Shown here piece by piece: positions 41,635 to 51,670 of a stretch of 64,000 nucleotides of DNA. Below the pieces are notes generated by a model. The model had not been told where the DNA came from. It was given only the letters and a program-made list of their open reading frames with translations, and ran no database searches. The position numbers and the translations under genes were made by a program. Numbering within the stretch: position 1 is the first letter of the stretch; every line of letters starts with the position of its first letter. This DNA is from Echinicola marina (GTDB lineage: Bacteria; Bacteroidota; Bacteroidia; Cytophagales; Cyclobacteriaceae), in contig NZ_CP080025.1 in assembly GCF_020463795.1 (NCBI RefSeq), positions 4,461,501 to 4,525,500 on the forward strand, in the 5' to 3' direction.

Positions 41635-42555
41635 TTACGTTTCTGGATCTTCTTCCACTTCGACAATTTCCACCTTTACAGCTTCCTTGATGGGCCTGAT
41701 ACCCCGTCCAGTTTTCTCGGCAATATAATAGGTTATACTAGCCCCAAAGAGAAAGATAATCACCGAATAATATACCCACACCAATATAACCACTAAGGAA
41801 CCGGCAGTGCCATAAGCACTGCCTATTTCACTATTTCCCAGATAAAAACCTATAAGGTATTTTCCCAAGGCAAATAAAACCATGGTAACCACTGCTCCCA
41901 TCCAAACTGACCGCCATTTGACCTTAGCATCCGGCAAGATCTTATACATCAAGCCGAAGATGACGACCATTAAAGCCTGAGTAAGCACAAAATTGGTAAT
42001 GGTGGTGAGATAGAAAGATGCTCCCTGTAAAATTTCAGCGAGGTGATTAAAAAAAACTACAATCAAAGCATCCACCACCAAGGAAACCAAAAGAATGAAG
42101 CCTATGGAGGCCACCATCGAAAAACTCAGCAAGCGGTTGATGATAAATTTAAGTAAGCCCTTTTCTGGCTTTGGCTTGATATGCCAAATATGGTTGATAC
42201 TATTTTGTAGACTTACAAAAACCGTAGTAGCACTAAATGCCAATACCGCAATGGCTATTGACTTGGCAAAAAAGCCATCATTGTCCAAGGTGGCATTATA
42301 AATAATATCATCGATGGTCGCAGCACTCTCTGCCCCGCTTAATTTGGATATTTGGGTCAATAATTCTTCCCTTACAGTCCCCTCATTATAAAAGGTCGCC
42401 CCAATATTGATCAAAATAATCAATACTGCCGGCATGGAAAAAATGGTATAAAAAGCTGTGCTGGCGGCATAAGTCATAGAATCGCTTTTGGTAAAGGTCT
42501 GTACACTATCCTTTAAGATTCTGAAAACCGTCAACTTTTTTATTTTCTGGATCAT
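41635..42555 (-). CDS. YihY/virulence factor BrkB-family membrane protein
   Basis: 306 residues, six hydrophobic segments, pattern ILKDSVQTFTKSDSMTYAASTAFYTIFSMPAVLIILI and the YIAEKTGRGIRP C-terminus of the YihY/BrkB family. Inner-membrane protein of unknown activity. Convergent and 2 bp from the SDR gene. Confidence 0.93.
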   Translation of the reverse strand: MIQKIKKLTVFRILKDSVQTFTKSDSMTYAASTAFYTIFSMPAVLIILINIGATFYNEGTVREELLTQISKLSGAESAATIDDIIYNATLDNDGFFAKSIAIAVLAFSATTVFVSLQNSINHIWHIKPKPEKGLLKFIINRLLSFSMVASIGFILLVSLVVDALIVVFFNHLAEILQGASFYLTTITNFVLTQALMVVIFGLMYKILPDAKVKWRSVWMGAVVTMVLFALGKYLIGFYLGNSEIGSAYGTAGSLVVILVWVYYSVIIFLFGASITYYIAEKTGRGIRPIKEAVKVEIVEVEEDPET

Positions 42556-42577
42556 AGACTAAAAATATAAACAGAAA

Positions 42578-42603
42578 AAAACCGGCACAAAAGCTGTACC
42601 GGT
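42578..42603 (-). terminator. Terminator of the acyltransferase operon
   Basis: ACCGG/CCGGT stem with a poly-T run on the minus strand, between 42637 and the YihY start (42555). Confidence 0.7.
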
Positions 42604-42636
42604 ATTAATATGAAAATAATATCGATCAGATAATCC

Positions 42637-43197
42637 CTATCTTATGCCTTGATCTGGATATTTGCCCGTAACTGTACGGCCATATGCCTTCATTTCTTCA
42701 ATCTGCTCATCCATATTGCCATTTGGATAAATAACAGGGCCGATACCTGCTTGCTTCTTTTTATAGTCCAAAAAACCAATCACCACAGGAACATTTGCCC
42801 CCATGGCCACGTGATAAAAGCCAGATTTCCAGCGCTTGGCATAACTTCTTGTACCTTCGGGAGTTACCATTATCACCAATTCATCCGCTTTATTCAGCAT
42901 ATCTACCATGGCTTCGGTATAGGTTTGTTTTCTTTTACCCGCTACCTTTTTTCTATCGATGGATATCCCTCCCAAGGCCCCAATAAACCAGCCCAAAGGA
43001 CCAACCATCACTTCTTTCTTGATAGTAAATCTCACAGGTACATCCATAATATAAAAGGCTGCTCGTGCATAAAGCAAATCCCAATTGCTGGTATGGGGAA
43101 TAGCAATCATCACTGCTTTTTTAAGATCCTTGGGCCAAGCTCCAGCCACTTTCCAACCAGTAATCCAGAATACAAAACGGGCCAGTTGTTTCATCAT
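42637..43197 (-). CDS. 1-acyl-sn-glycerol-3-phosphate acyltransferase-like protein
   Basis: 186 residues. HX4D motif as H35-T-S-N-W-D40 (AIPHTSNWDLLYARAAF) and EGTRS (VTPEGTRSYAKRWKSG), the PlsC-family signatures. Short membrane-facing N-terminus. Acyl donor/acceptor unknown. Overlaps the patatin gene by 4 bp (ATGA). Confidence 0.92.
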   Translation of the reverse strand: MMKQLARFVFWITGWKVAGAWPKDLKKAVMIAIPHTSNWDLLYARAAFYIMDVPVRFTIKKEVMVGPLGWFIGALGGISIDRKKVAGKRKQTYTEAMVDMLNKADELVIMVTPEGTRSYAKRWKSGFYHVAMGANVPVVIGFLDYKKKQAGIGPVIYPNGNMDEQIEEMKAYGRTVTGKYPDQGIR

Positions 43198-43997
43198 TTG
43201 TTAGAAATAGTTTTTTCCACCTGGCCCAAATCAGCCAGGCTTGGATGGTTAATAATATAATTTTTGGCAGCTTCATAACCTGCCTTGAATAGTTCTTTCG
43301 CCTTTTTCAGGTCAAAAACCCCATATTGGGCCAGACCTTCTGCCTCTATAAAATAATCACATTTGGCCCTTCTATTGTACACATTATAGTTCATCGACAT
43401 GATCACTGTTCTTTCGATCAAACTCTTTATATTGCTCACATTGGCCACATCAGGTAAGTGGTTACAGTTTACCCCGATGAGCCAGTCACTCTTATCTATC
43501 AAAGGCTCTACAGGCATATTGTTCAAAACTCCTCCATCAATATAAAAATCTCCCTCAATTTCAATAGGTTCGAATATGCCTGGTATACAAGTAGAAGCCA
43601 TTAAAGGCCTGATAAAATCCCCTTCGGTAAAATACTCCACCCTACTCTTTTTGAGGTTTGTTGCGGCTATGCTCAGAGGCTTTTTCAGGTCGGAAAAATT
43701 ATTGTTGGGCATATGCACCCTATATAACTCTTCCAAGACTTCCATTTTCAGAATGCCTTTGCGGCTTATTGCTGGCCTTACAAATTTAAAATAATTGGTA
43801 TTGATAATGATCTCGAAAATCTCATCAGGAGCATAACCATAGCAATACATGGCACCCACAATAGCACCTGCACTGGTACCAGATACCAAATCGGGGTAAA
43901 TTCCGGATTCTTCCAAGGCCTTGATCACGCCTAAATGAGAAATACCTCTTACACCACCTCCAGATAAAGCTATAGCAATCCTAATTTTAGAGTTCAC
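43194..43997 (-). CDS. Patatin-like phospholipase
   Basis: 267 residues: oxyanion motif GGGVRG (13-18), nucleophile Ser in GTSAGA (S42), and the catalytic Asp in IDGGVLNNMP near 152. Soluble Ser/Asp-dyad lipid acyl hydrolase. Middle gene of an overlapping operon. Confidence 0.93.
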   Translation of the reverse strand: MNSKIRIAIALSGGGVRGISHLGVIKALEESGIYPDLVSGTSAGAIVGAMYCYGYAPDEIFEIIINTNYFKFVRPAISRKGILKMEVLEELYRVHMPNNNFSDLKKPLSIAATNLKKSRVEYFTEGDFIRPLMASTCIPGIFEPIEIEGDFYIDGGVLNNMPVEPLIDKSDWLIGVNCNHLPDVANVSNIKSLIERTVIMSMNYNVYNRRAKCDYFIEAEGLAQYGVFDLKKAKELFKAGYEAAKNYIINHPSLADLGQVEKTISNK

Positions 43998-44829
43998 TCA
44001 ATGAAAATGTTTGGTCTAGCCTCACTCCTTTTTCAGTCATTTTCACTGTACAGCATTCATGGACAGGATCATGTTCCAAAAAAAGGATATATTCTTTTTC
44101 TGCTGCTTCCTCCAAAAAAGCCTTCTTTTCATCTAAGGTCTTTAGCGGCCTGGTATCATACCCCATCACATATGGCAAAGGAATATGACCTACCGATGGA
44201 AGCAGATCTGCTGCAAAGATAATGGTTTTTCCTTTGTACTGGATCTTCGGAATCATCTGTTTGTCCGTATGTCCATCCGCAGTAAAAAACTCAAAGCCAG
44301 AAAACAAAGTAGGCATTTCCAAATCCAAAAAGCCCAGTTGCCCGCTTTCTTGCATGGGCCATATATTCTCCTTCAGAAAAGAGGCCTTTTCCCTTGCATT
44401 GGGTACAGTCGCCCATTCCCAATGATCTTTATTGGTCCAATATTGAGCATTGGGAAATACCATTTCCAATTGTTCAGTACCTGTCTTATACTGGACTCCA
44501 CCACCACAGTGGTCAAAGTGAAGATGCGTCAAAAAATTATCAGTGATATCATTTCTTGTAAATCCAGCTTTTGCCAAAGAACCATGTAAACTATCCTCAC
44601 CATGCAAGTAATAATGTGAAAAGAACTTTGCACTTTGCTTATCACCAATCCCATTATCTACCAGTACCAAGCGGTCTCCCTCTTCTACTAAAAGACAGCG
44701 CATAGCCCAATTACAAAGATTGTTTTCATCAGCCGGATTGGTTCTTTGCCAAAGTGATTTGGGCACTACCCCAAACATAGCCCCTCCATCCAATTTAAAG
44801 AAACCTGTATTGATCACATGTAATTTCAT
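43987..44829 (-). CDS. MBL-fold metallo-hydrolase
   Basis: 280 residues with the dinuclear zinc motif H102-x-H104-x-D106-H107 (THLHFDHCGGG) and downstream GHTDKQMI. AHL-lactonase-like fold, but substrate unassigned. Overlaps the patatin gene by 11 bp; first gene of the operon. Confidence 0.93.
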   Translation of the reverse strand: MKLHVINTGFFKLDGGAMFGVVPKSLWQRTNPADENNLCNWAMRCLLVEEGDRLVLVDNGIGDKQSAKFFSHYYLHGEDSLHGSLAKAGFTRNDITDNFLTHLHFDHCGGGVQYKTGTEQLEMVFPNAQYWTNKDHWEWATVPNAREKASFLKENIWPMQESGQLGFLDLEMPTLFSGFEFFTADGHTDKQMIPKIQYKGKTIIFAADLLPSVGHIPLPYVMGYDTRPLKTLDEKKAFLEEAAEKEYILFLEHDPVHECCTVKMTEKGVRLDQTFSLSEL

Positions 44830-44907
44830 AAGCTCATTATTTTACAAATATAAATAACTGATATACAAATAGATAAACTATATAATTTAAAGTGAAAAAA
44901 TAAAAAA

Positions 44908-44932
44908 ACCTCTGTATAATACAGAGGTTTAA
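44908..44932. terminator. Bidirectional terminator between accA and the MBL gene
   Basis: AAACCTCTGTA / TACAGAGGTTT perfect 11-bp stem with A/T-rich ends; downstream of accA on the minus strand. Confidence 0.85.
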
Positions 44933-44953
44933 ATGATATCTTTAGTACGCCTC

Positions 44954-45901
44954 CTATTCGTTAACGACGCCCATACTCGAAAACTTATCAATTCTGGATT
45001 CAATTCTTTTCTCAGGCTTCATTTTATCCAACTCCTTCAAAGCTTCCTGAATACTCGTTTTAATAGTGGCGGCCATGGCCTTCATATCTTTATGTGCCCC
45101 ACCCAAAGGTTCTGGAATAATTCCGTCAATTAGTTTGTTGTTTTGCATATCAGAAGCGGTGAGCTTTAATGCTTCTGCAGCTTGCTCTTTATAATCCCAG
45201 CTTCTCCAAAGAATGGATGAACATGATTCAGGAGAGATCACGGAATACCAAGTATTCTCCAACATCATCACCTTATCTCCTATCGCAATTCCCAAGGCAC
45301 CACCTGATGCTCCCTCTCCGATAATGATACAAATCACGGGAACCTTCAACATAAACATCTCCTTGATGTTTCTTGCTATAGCTTCACCTTGGCCTCTCTC
45401 TTCAGCTTCCAAGCCAGGGAATGCACCGGGAGTATCTATCAAAGTAACAATTGGTTTACCAAATTTTTCAGCCATTTTCATCAGACGAAGCGCCTTACGA
45501 TAGCCTTCTGGATTGGCCATGCCAAAATTCCTTTCTTGCCTTTGCTTGGTATTACGGCCTTTCTGCTGACCAATAAACATTACCGTACGTCCGTCGATAT
45601 CTCCAAGGCCACCAATCATGGCTTTATCATCCTTTACATTTCTATCACCATGAAGCTCTATAAAGTCATTGGTGATCTCATAAATGTAATCCAAGGCATA
45701 TGGTCTGTCCGCATGTCTTGACAGTTGAACCCTTTGCCATCTGGTTAAATTTTGGAATGTTTCTTTCTTCAAAGTTTTTATTTTTTCTTCCAAAGACTGA
45801 ATATCGGCTGACAAATCGATCTCTTTGCCTTTAGCCAAATCCTTCATTTCCTGAAGTTTAAGCTCTAAATCAGCAATTGGCTTTTCAAATTCTAGGACCA
45901 T
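44954..45901 (-). CDS. accA: Acetyl-CoA carboxylase carboxyltransferase subunit alpha
   Basis: 315 residues with the accA pattern: [49 protein letters not shown]-type ([17 protein letters not shown]), and [15 protein letters not shown]. Transfers CO2 from biotin to acetyl-CoA for malonyl-CoA. A TATCTTTG -7 element lies at 45923-45930 on the minus strand. Confidence 0.96.
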   Translation of the reverse strand: MVLEFEKPIADLELKLQEMKDLAKGKEIDLSADIQSLEEKIKTLKKETFQNLTRWQRVQLSRHADRPYALDYIYEITNDFIELHGDRNVKDDKAMIGGLGDIDGRTVMFIGQQKGRNTKQRQERNFGMANPEGYRKALRLMKMAEKFGKPIVTLIDTPGAFPGLEAEERGQGEAIARNIKEMFMLKVPVICIIIGEGASGGALGIAIGDKVMMLENTWYSVISPESCSSILWRSWDYKEQAAEALKLTASDMQNNKLIDGIIPEPLGGAHKDMKAMAATIKTSIQEALKELDKMKPEKRIESRIDKFSSMGVVNE

Positions 45902-46552
45902 GTTTAATTATTTTAACCAAAACAAAGATAAAAAGATTATCCCGAAGAAAAATCTTTGGCCTACAGTCTTTTGTCCTCTAGCCAAAGATCAGCAAATGTT
46001 TCATTTTGCACAAACTCCCTAAAATACTATTTATCAATCAATTAGGAAATCAGTCATTAAACGCATAATTATTTTGGTTTTTGCAATTTGATCCAACTAT
46101 GAAAATAACCCATTCCAATTAAATAAGTTGCTAATAGGTCTCGATAAAAGTTAAAATAAAGTTTTCCACAGCATTTTTTTAAACCCAATAACCAGCCCAA
46201 AACTTACTACGGACCACTGCTAAAAAACATGAGGGTTTCATCCATTCTAAAAATTGACTTTCAAAGTTAATAACTGATCTTGTTTTGCAGATACAATACA
46301 ACAGACAAAATAAAGTCTTACTGGATAAATATCAGTAATAGATAAACTTATTGAAATTGGTTTTTCACCAAATATTAGCAGATAAATTTGCCACACCTGC
46401 GTAATAATGGTTAATGAGTGAAAAATTATTTAGCTGAAAAAGAGGGGGATTAGGGTATGGCACAAATATTTTTTTACAATGGGGTTTTGCTTTAAAGAAC
46501 AATACTACTACCTTTGCATCACTTCAAACGAGGAGTGATAAATATTATTAAC
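45902..46552. other. Gene-free spacer, about 650 bp, ending in the tRNA promoter
   Basis: AT-rich. Holds the accA promoter on its left (45923-45930, minus) and the tRNA-Asp promoter at its right; between them I see no gene or stable hairpin. Confidence 0.55.
46485..46516 (+). promoter_or_regulatory. Promoter of the tRNA-Asp operon
   Basis: -33 element TTTTG (46485-46489) and -7 element TACCTTTG (46509-46516) with a 19-bp spacer: the best Bacteroidota-type promoter in the window, about 36 bp before the first tRNA. Confidence 0.75.
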
Positions 46553-46626
46553 GGAGTGGTAGTTCAGTTGGTTAGAATGCCTGCCTGTCACGCAGGAGGT
46601 CGCGGGTTCGAGTCCCGTCCATTCCG
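46553..46626 (+). tRNA. tRNA-Asp (GTC), copy 1
   Basis: 74-base cloverleaf: acceptor stem GGAGTGG/CCATTCC, D-loop AGTTCAGTTGGTTAGAATGC, anticodon loop CTGTCAC (anticodon GTC), TPsiC arm GGGTTCGAGTCCC, discriminator G. CCA is not encoded. Confidence 0.97.
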
Positions 46627-46664
46627 CTTAAAAATTTTATTGAAAGAAGTTAACCTATTATCAA

Positions 46665-46738
46665 GGAGTGGTAGTTCAGTTGGTTAGAATGCCTGCCTGT
46701 CACGCAGGAGGTCGCGGGTTCGAGTCCCGTCCATTCCG
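46665..46738 (+). tRNA. tRNA-Asp (GTC), copy 2
   Basis: Identical over all 74 bases to copy 1; 38-bp spacer after it. Confidence 0.97.
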
Positions 46739-46787
46739 CTAGTTTTACAAAAGAGAATAAATAATAGTGTTAACTGATTTTATCAAA

Positions 46788-46861
46788 GGAGTGGTAGTTC
46801 AGTTGGTTAGAATGCCTGCCTGTCACGCAGGAGGTCGCGGGTTCGAGTCCCGTCCATTCCG
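46788..46861 (+). tRNA. tRNA-Asp (GTC), copy 3
   Basis: Identical to copies 1 and 2; 49-bp spacer after copy 2; followed directly by a terminator. Confidence 0.97.
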
Positions 46862-46862
46862 C

Positions 46863-46892
46863 AAAAAGCCTTGCTAAGCAAGGCTTTTTTGT
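46863..46892 (+). terminator. Terminator of the tRNA-Asp operon
   Basis: AAAAAGCCTTGC / GCAAGGCTTTTTT, perfect 12-bp stem, T-run; 2 bp after copy 3. Confidence 0.92.
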
Positions 46893-46983
46893 TTTTAAAG
46901 CTATTTACTGATGAATTATCTTAAAGAAATCAGTGGATGCAGCGTATATTTATATGGACTATTAGTTATCTGTAAATAAAACC

Positions 46984-48237
46984 ATGAGTGATTCTGTTTC
47001 TTTTGAAGGTATCGTTCAAGCGAGTCATGTTTTGGCCAATGTGGTCACCCCTACTCCTCTTCAATACAATTACCAATTGAGTGAAGAGTATGGCTGTAAT
47101 GTTTACTTAAAAAGAGAAGATCTCCAAGTAGTCAGATCTTATAAACTTAGAGGGGCTTATCATAAAATCGCAAGTTTAAGCGATGAAGAAAAAGCTCGTG
47201 GAGTGGTCTGTGCCAGTGCGGGCAACCATGCTCAGGGTGTGGCTTTTGCCTGTAAGAACCTCGATATAAAAGGCACTATTTTCATTCCCTCCACGACTCC
47301 TGCCCAAAAAATCAACCGAATGAAATTATTCGGAAAGGATAAGGTGGAAATCATACTGGCGGGTGACACTTATGACGACGCCTATAAAACTGCCTCCGAT
47401 TATTGTGATGAAAAAGGAGCTGTATTTGTGCATCCTTTTGATGATCCCAAAGTTATTGAAGGTCAAGGTACAGTAGGCAAAGAAATTCTGGAAGAGGCAA
47501 AATTTCCAATAGACTATTTATTCTTGCCTATCGGAGGGGGAGGATTAACAGCTGGAGTTTCTACTTATTTCGAAAGGACAAGCCCTTCTACCCTGATTAT
47601 TGGTACAGAACCAGAGGGCGCTCCCTCCATGTTGACCTCCATTAAAAACCACAAAAACACCGCTTTGGAAGAAATAGATGGTTTCGTGGACGGAGCGGCT
47701 GTAAAGAAAGTAGGGAACCTTACCTTTGAGATCTGTCAGAAAAATCTGGATGAGATGCTTTTAGTTCCAGAAGGGAGAATCTGTACAACCATTTTGAACC
47801 TTTATAATAATGAAGGCATAGTGGTAGAGCCGGCTGGCGCCATGACCTTGGCCGCTCTTTCCTTATATGACAAGAAAAAGATAAAAGGTAAAAATGTAGT
47901 CTGTGTAGTAAGTGGTGGAAATAATGATATCATGAGGACTGCAGAGATCAAAGAAAGGTCACTGCTCTATGAAGGCTTGAAACATTATTTTATGATTCAA
48001 TTTCCACAAAGACCAGGGGCACTGAAGGATTTTGTCACCCAAATATTAGGTCCCAATGACGATATTGCCTATTTCCAGTTTACGAAAAAGAACAATAGAG
48101 AAAATGGTCCGGCAGTGGTAGGAATAGAACTTAAAAACCCCAATGATTTGGGTGGTATTTTTGAACGGTTAGATGAAAACCGCTTCAAATACAACTACCT
48201 AAATGACAATCTGGATCTATTGAATTTACTAATGTAA
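46984..48237 (+). CDS. ilvA: Threonine dehydratase
   Basis: 417 residues. PLP lysine K54 in VVRSYKLRGAYHK, PLP phosphate site GGGGL (LPIGGGGLTAGV), and a C-terminal ACT-like regulatory domain from about 325 (QFPQRPGALKDFVTQILG). First step of isoleucine synthesis; no other ilv/leu genes are in the window. Starts right after the tRNA terminator. Confidence 0.96.
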   Translation: MSDSVSFEGIVQASHVLANVVTPTPLQYNYQLSEEYGCNVYLKREDLQVVRSYKLRGAYHKIASLSDEEKARGVVCASAGNHAQGVAFACKNLDIKGTIFIPSTTPAQKINRMKLFGKDKVEIILAGDTYDDAYKTASDYCDEKGAVFVHPFDDPKVIEGQGTVGKEILEEAKFPIDYLFLPIGGGGLTAGVSTYFERTSPSTLIIGTEPEGAPSMLTSIKNHKNTALEEIDGFVDGAAVKKVGNLTFEICQKNLDEMLLVPEGRICTTILNLYNNEGIVVEPAGAMTLAALSLYDKKKIKGKNVVCVVSGGNNDIMRTAEIKERSLLYEGLKHYFMIQFPQRPGALKDFVTQILGPNDDIAYFQFTKKNNRENGPAVVGIELKNPNDLGGIFERLDENRFKYNYLNDNLDLLNLLM

Positions 48238-48256
48238 TCCAAGCCAAGGCTTTTAC

Positions 48257-48292
48257 AAAAACAGCCCCGAAACCTATTTTCAGAGCTGTTTT
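48257..48292 (+). terminator. Terminator after ilvA
   Basis: AAAACAGC / GCTGTTTT stem, 19 bp after the stop; long loop, T-rich end. Confidence 0.7.
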
Positions 48293-48320
48293 GTTATTTG
48301 TTATATGCAAGCTAATCAAT

Positions 48321-51300
48321 CTAATAGACTACAGTAAACACCCCTCTTTGCTGTTCTGTTATGGAATTCCCTTCCAACACATAAGCGTATTCTATCAAAT
48401 AAGTATAAGTACCTGTGGTAGCATAATTGTCACCTACCTTACCATTCCAAGGCGTAGTCCCTGTGAAAATCAACTCACCCCATCTATTATAAACAGAAAG
48501 TTCATAATTTAAATTACAGTTGGAAACAGGTCGGAACAAACTCTTCTCCCCATCATCTGTCGGGTCAAAGCCTGTTGGCATCCTTACAATAGGAGCTGCT
48601 TCAGGCATTTCAGCGGTACCCAAGCTGACACAGCCATTTCGGTCCAAAACTGACACACTGTAATCCCCTTTCGGCAATCCCTCAATTTGGGCCTCTGTGC
48701 TTTGGTCATAATCCCATGTAAAGCTAAAAGGCCCATTTCCACCACTGGGTACTGCCAACAAAATCCCTGTGGATTCTCCCGGACAGCTTTTCCTTACTAC
48801 CTCCATATCAACCAAAACAGGCTCAGGACTAGGTATTTCAATTGGAAGCTCTACTTGACAGTTATTGGCATCAGTAATGGTAAATGACTGCGCTCCTCCT
48901 GCTAGCCCTGTTAAATAAAACTCATTTGATTGAAAAATTGCGGATTCATTGTCAATGAGATAGGGCGCTACACCACCACTTACTTGAATCCTAAGCGTTC
49001 CATCTTCTTTTCCATAGCAACTTGTACCTACTATTTGGACAACCTCACCTTGAAGTTGCTCGGGCTGTGTAATTTCAATATTCTCATGTACAACTTCACA
49101 TCCCTTACTGTCCTTCACCATCACCGAGTATACTCCTGCTTCTAATCCCTGGGCTGAATTGGTAGACAAAGCATCATCATGACTCCACTGGTAAATATAT
49201 GGACCATTACCACCACTGGTATTGACCACGATTTCCCCTTCATTTCCACCAAAACATCTAATATCTTGTTTAGTATATTGACTGATAATTTCTGGATAAA
49301 CTTCTACCTGTAATTTTTCAGAAACTCCTGCACACATGGCATCCAGTAAGCTGATTTCCTGATACCATAATTCCCCTTGAATACCAGGATCAGTCCATCT
49401 CACTTCCACCCGTTCAACATCTGAAACTGAAATAATTTCACCTCCTGTAATAAACCACTGATAGCTCCTCTCAGGTGCTTCTTGGGAAACCTCATAAATG
49501 TATACCTCGCTAGCATCATAACAGATTTCCACTGGACCTATAGGTGCTTCTGGTTCAATACTTTGGTCAATTTTCACTTCTAATAAGATCAGCTCTCCCG
49601 GGCAGCCACTTTCTGTATAGGGCTGTGCTGCAATATATGCCATATCATTGGCCTCTCCCCATAATACCGTCACGGATTCTGAATCGGATTCCAATAGTTC
49701 GCCACCAGATACTTCCCAATCCACACGAGCAATATTTTCAGTATTGACCAGCTGATAGGTGATTTCATCTACATCTGGACATACCATCGTAGCTCCCACA
49801 ATCTCCCCAGAGCTTTCTAACACATTTACCTCAAAAGTGATATCTTCTTGTTGCTCACATGAATTTTCACTAACTGAAGCGGTTACAGTCACGGTATATT
49901 CACCTGGGGTTTCAAAAATATGATTCACCTCCTGCCCTTCTTTTATTACTGACCCATCCCCAAAATCCCATGTAAAATAAGTGAAAATGGGGTTTTCAGG
50001 TGCTATCCCCCATAATGAGCTTGCATTTAAACAGGCTACCTTATTCCCCACCACCTCAAACTCATATTCAGGTTCTACCAAAAAATTGAGATTCTCCAAA
50101 CTTGCCCCTACTGAATAACCATAAGACTCAATTTCCCCAAAGCCATACACATAAGCAATAAATCCTTCAGGATTACTCAATTTGTGGGTTCCGCTATAAA
50201 TATTGATTCTCGCAAATTCATAATCTGGATTGAAAGGAACAGGGCTAAATTCACCCGAAATATCCCTTCCGTCCAAGCGTGTTTGGTCTACAGCTGAGCT
50301 GGCCACTATAATATTTACATAATTATATTGAATCTGCTGTACACTCATCGCCTCAAAAGTGACGCTAGTCAGCATTTGCTCATTGGGACTATAGGTGATC
50401 ATAAAAGGATCCCCTAAATTTTCATATAGCGCTGAGGATAAATTACAGTTTTGACTCTTGGAAAAAGTGGTTACACAAATAGGCTTATCGCTTTTTATAA
50501 ACCTGATGTCCTGAGATCCTAGTTCAAAATTTTTAAATTCCCCTTGATCCAAATTGCCTACATTTGTGCCATTCATGGTGATTTGAGTTCCATCCTCGGC
50601 AGCAATTATTTTGACCAATTCACCAGATGAACGGTCCTTTAATGGGATATGGATAAACTCTGTTCCCCAAGTATTTATAGGATACATCTGCTGGAACAAA
50701 TGGTCATTGGCATTTCCACACTTTCCTACACCTGTCCATTTATTTCCACCAAAAACCGCCACATTTTTACAATCATCTGCATTGGTACCTATCACCCTCA
50801 CCCGACTACCTGTCAAATCAGCCCTTGCTTTTAATTGATAAGTTTGACCAGTATTCAAAACCACCTGAAATGGCGTATCGGCCGCTTTACCATCTATGGT
50901 TCGCTCACTAGGTGTGATTTCCACGGTCGTATTATCTTCAACGGCCACCACCATAAACAAACTCTCGTTATTGTTATTCAGGTTTCCATTACCACCATTG
51001 GGAGTGGTTTCAAAATGAGAAGTAATATAATATTCCTTGCCAAGTGTGGTCACCGGAAGTACAACTGTCCCGTCAGCGCTTCTTAGCCTTTCATTAAATG
51101 CATGCACAGAAATTTTACCACTTGAGGTGATATAAATACCCTTGTTTTCTACCCTGCCAGAATTTCTATTTAAGAGGTCCTGTTGAGGTTCTGGAACTCT
51201 TAAGGTATAATTTTGACCCGCCTGTAAATTAAAGTTATAACTTAATCCTGGATTGAAATTACTGAGGTCTATCGTTCCTTGGGCTGCTTCATTGGCCGAT

Positions 51301-51458
51301 ATCACAATTACGGCAGTTCCATCTTGCCCATTGGTATTGTTTTCCATAAAGCCAAACCAAAACTCCTTCCCCACAGTGGTTAACTGACCATAGACCGTAT
51401 GGGTACTAAAAATCATTAATACGAATGCGATTGACAGAATGTATTTGGTATACCTCAT
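48321..51458 (-). CDS. Secreted T9SS type B protein with IgGFc-binding-like, PKD and SprB-like domains, paralogue 1
   Basis: 1045 residues. Signal peptide (LSIAFVLMIFSTHTVYGQ). Residues about 20-450 match the IgGFc-binding-protein N-terminal pattern (LTTVGKEFWFGFMENN; DCKNVAVFGGNKWTGVG). A PKD domain lies at 485-575 (YFTWDFGDGSVIKEGQEVNHIFETPGEYTVTV). Four SprB-like repeats of GGNGPYIYQWS type span about 745-930. It ends in the gliding-motility/T9SS type B CTD (SVYNRWGELIFTGTTPWNGKVGDN ... GTYTYLIEY). Predicted to be exported by T9SS and attached to the cell surface as a large adhesin. The 1047-residue gene 212 bp upstream is a paralogue. Confidence 0.93.
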   Translation of the reverse strand: MRYTKYILSIAFVLMIFSTHTVYGQLTTVGKEFWFGFMENNTNGQDGTAVIVISANEAAQGTIDLSNFNPGLSYNFNLQAGQNYTLRVPEPQQDLLNRNSGRVENKGIYITSSGKISVHAFNERLRSADGTVVLPVTTLGKEYYITSHFETTPNGGNGNLNNNNESLFMVVAVEDNTTVEITPSERTIDGKAADTPFQVVLNTGQTYQLKARADLTGSRVRVIGTNADDCKNVAVFGGNKWTGVGKCGNANDHLFQQMYPINTWGTEFIHIPLKDRSSGELVKIIAAEDGTQITMNGTNVGNLDQGEFKNFELGSQDIRFIKSDKPICVTTFSKSQNCNLSSALYENLGDPFMITYSPNEQMLTSVTFEAMSVQQIQYNYVNIIVASSAVDQTRLDGRDISGEFSPVPFNPDYEFARINIYSGTHKLSNPEGFIAYVYGFGEIESYGYSVGASLENLNFLVEPEYEFEVVGNKVACLNASSLWGIAPENPIFTYFTWDFGDGSVIKEGQEVNHIFETPGEYTVTVTASVSENSCEQQEDITFEVNVLESSGEIVGATMVCPDVDEITYQLVNTENIARVDWEVSGGELLESDSESVTVLWGEANDMAYIAAQPYTESGCPGELILLEVKIDQSIEPEAPIGPVEICYDASEVYIYEVSQEAPERSYQWFITGGEIISVSDVERVEVRWTDPGIQGELWYQEISLLDAMCAGVSEKLQVEVYPEIISQYTKQDIRCFGGNEGEIVVNTSGGNGPYIYQWSHDDALSTNSAQGLEAGVYSVMVKDSKGCEVVHENIEITQPEQLQGEVVQIVGTSCYGKEDGTLRIQVSGGVAPYLIDNESAIFQSNEFYLTGLAGGAQSFTITDANNCQVELPIEIPSPEPVLVDMEVVRKSCPGESTGILLAVPSGGNGPFSFTWDYDQSTEAQIEGLPKGDYSVSVLDRNGCVSLGTAEMPEAAPIVRMPTGFDPTDDGEKSLFRPVSNCNLNYELSVYNRWGELIFTGTTPWNGKVGDNYATTGTYTYLIEYAYVLEGNSITEQQRGVFTVVY

Positions 51459-51670
51459 TTTGGACTTAGTAATCCTGATTTATTATAAAAACATTTCATG
51501 AAAATAGGTGAATTAGAGCCTATATCAATTGTTTGGAAGGCTAATTATATCATTATTTCTTATAAATTCTACCAATATGACCCCAATTTAATTTTAGGAT
51601 GATCATAATTGATCAAAAGGTGGATCATTTAACCTGAAGAAAAAATAGCCAGTAAGCTTTACTGTTTTTA

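Noticed and set aside
44001-44589. Plus-strand ORFs within the MBL gene
   Set aside because: They are antisense shadows of the well-supported MBL hydrolase.
46553-46861. tRNA-Asp cluster as an integration (att) site
   Set aside because: No integrase or truncated tRNA copy is next to it; ilvA and accA neighbours look core.
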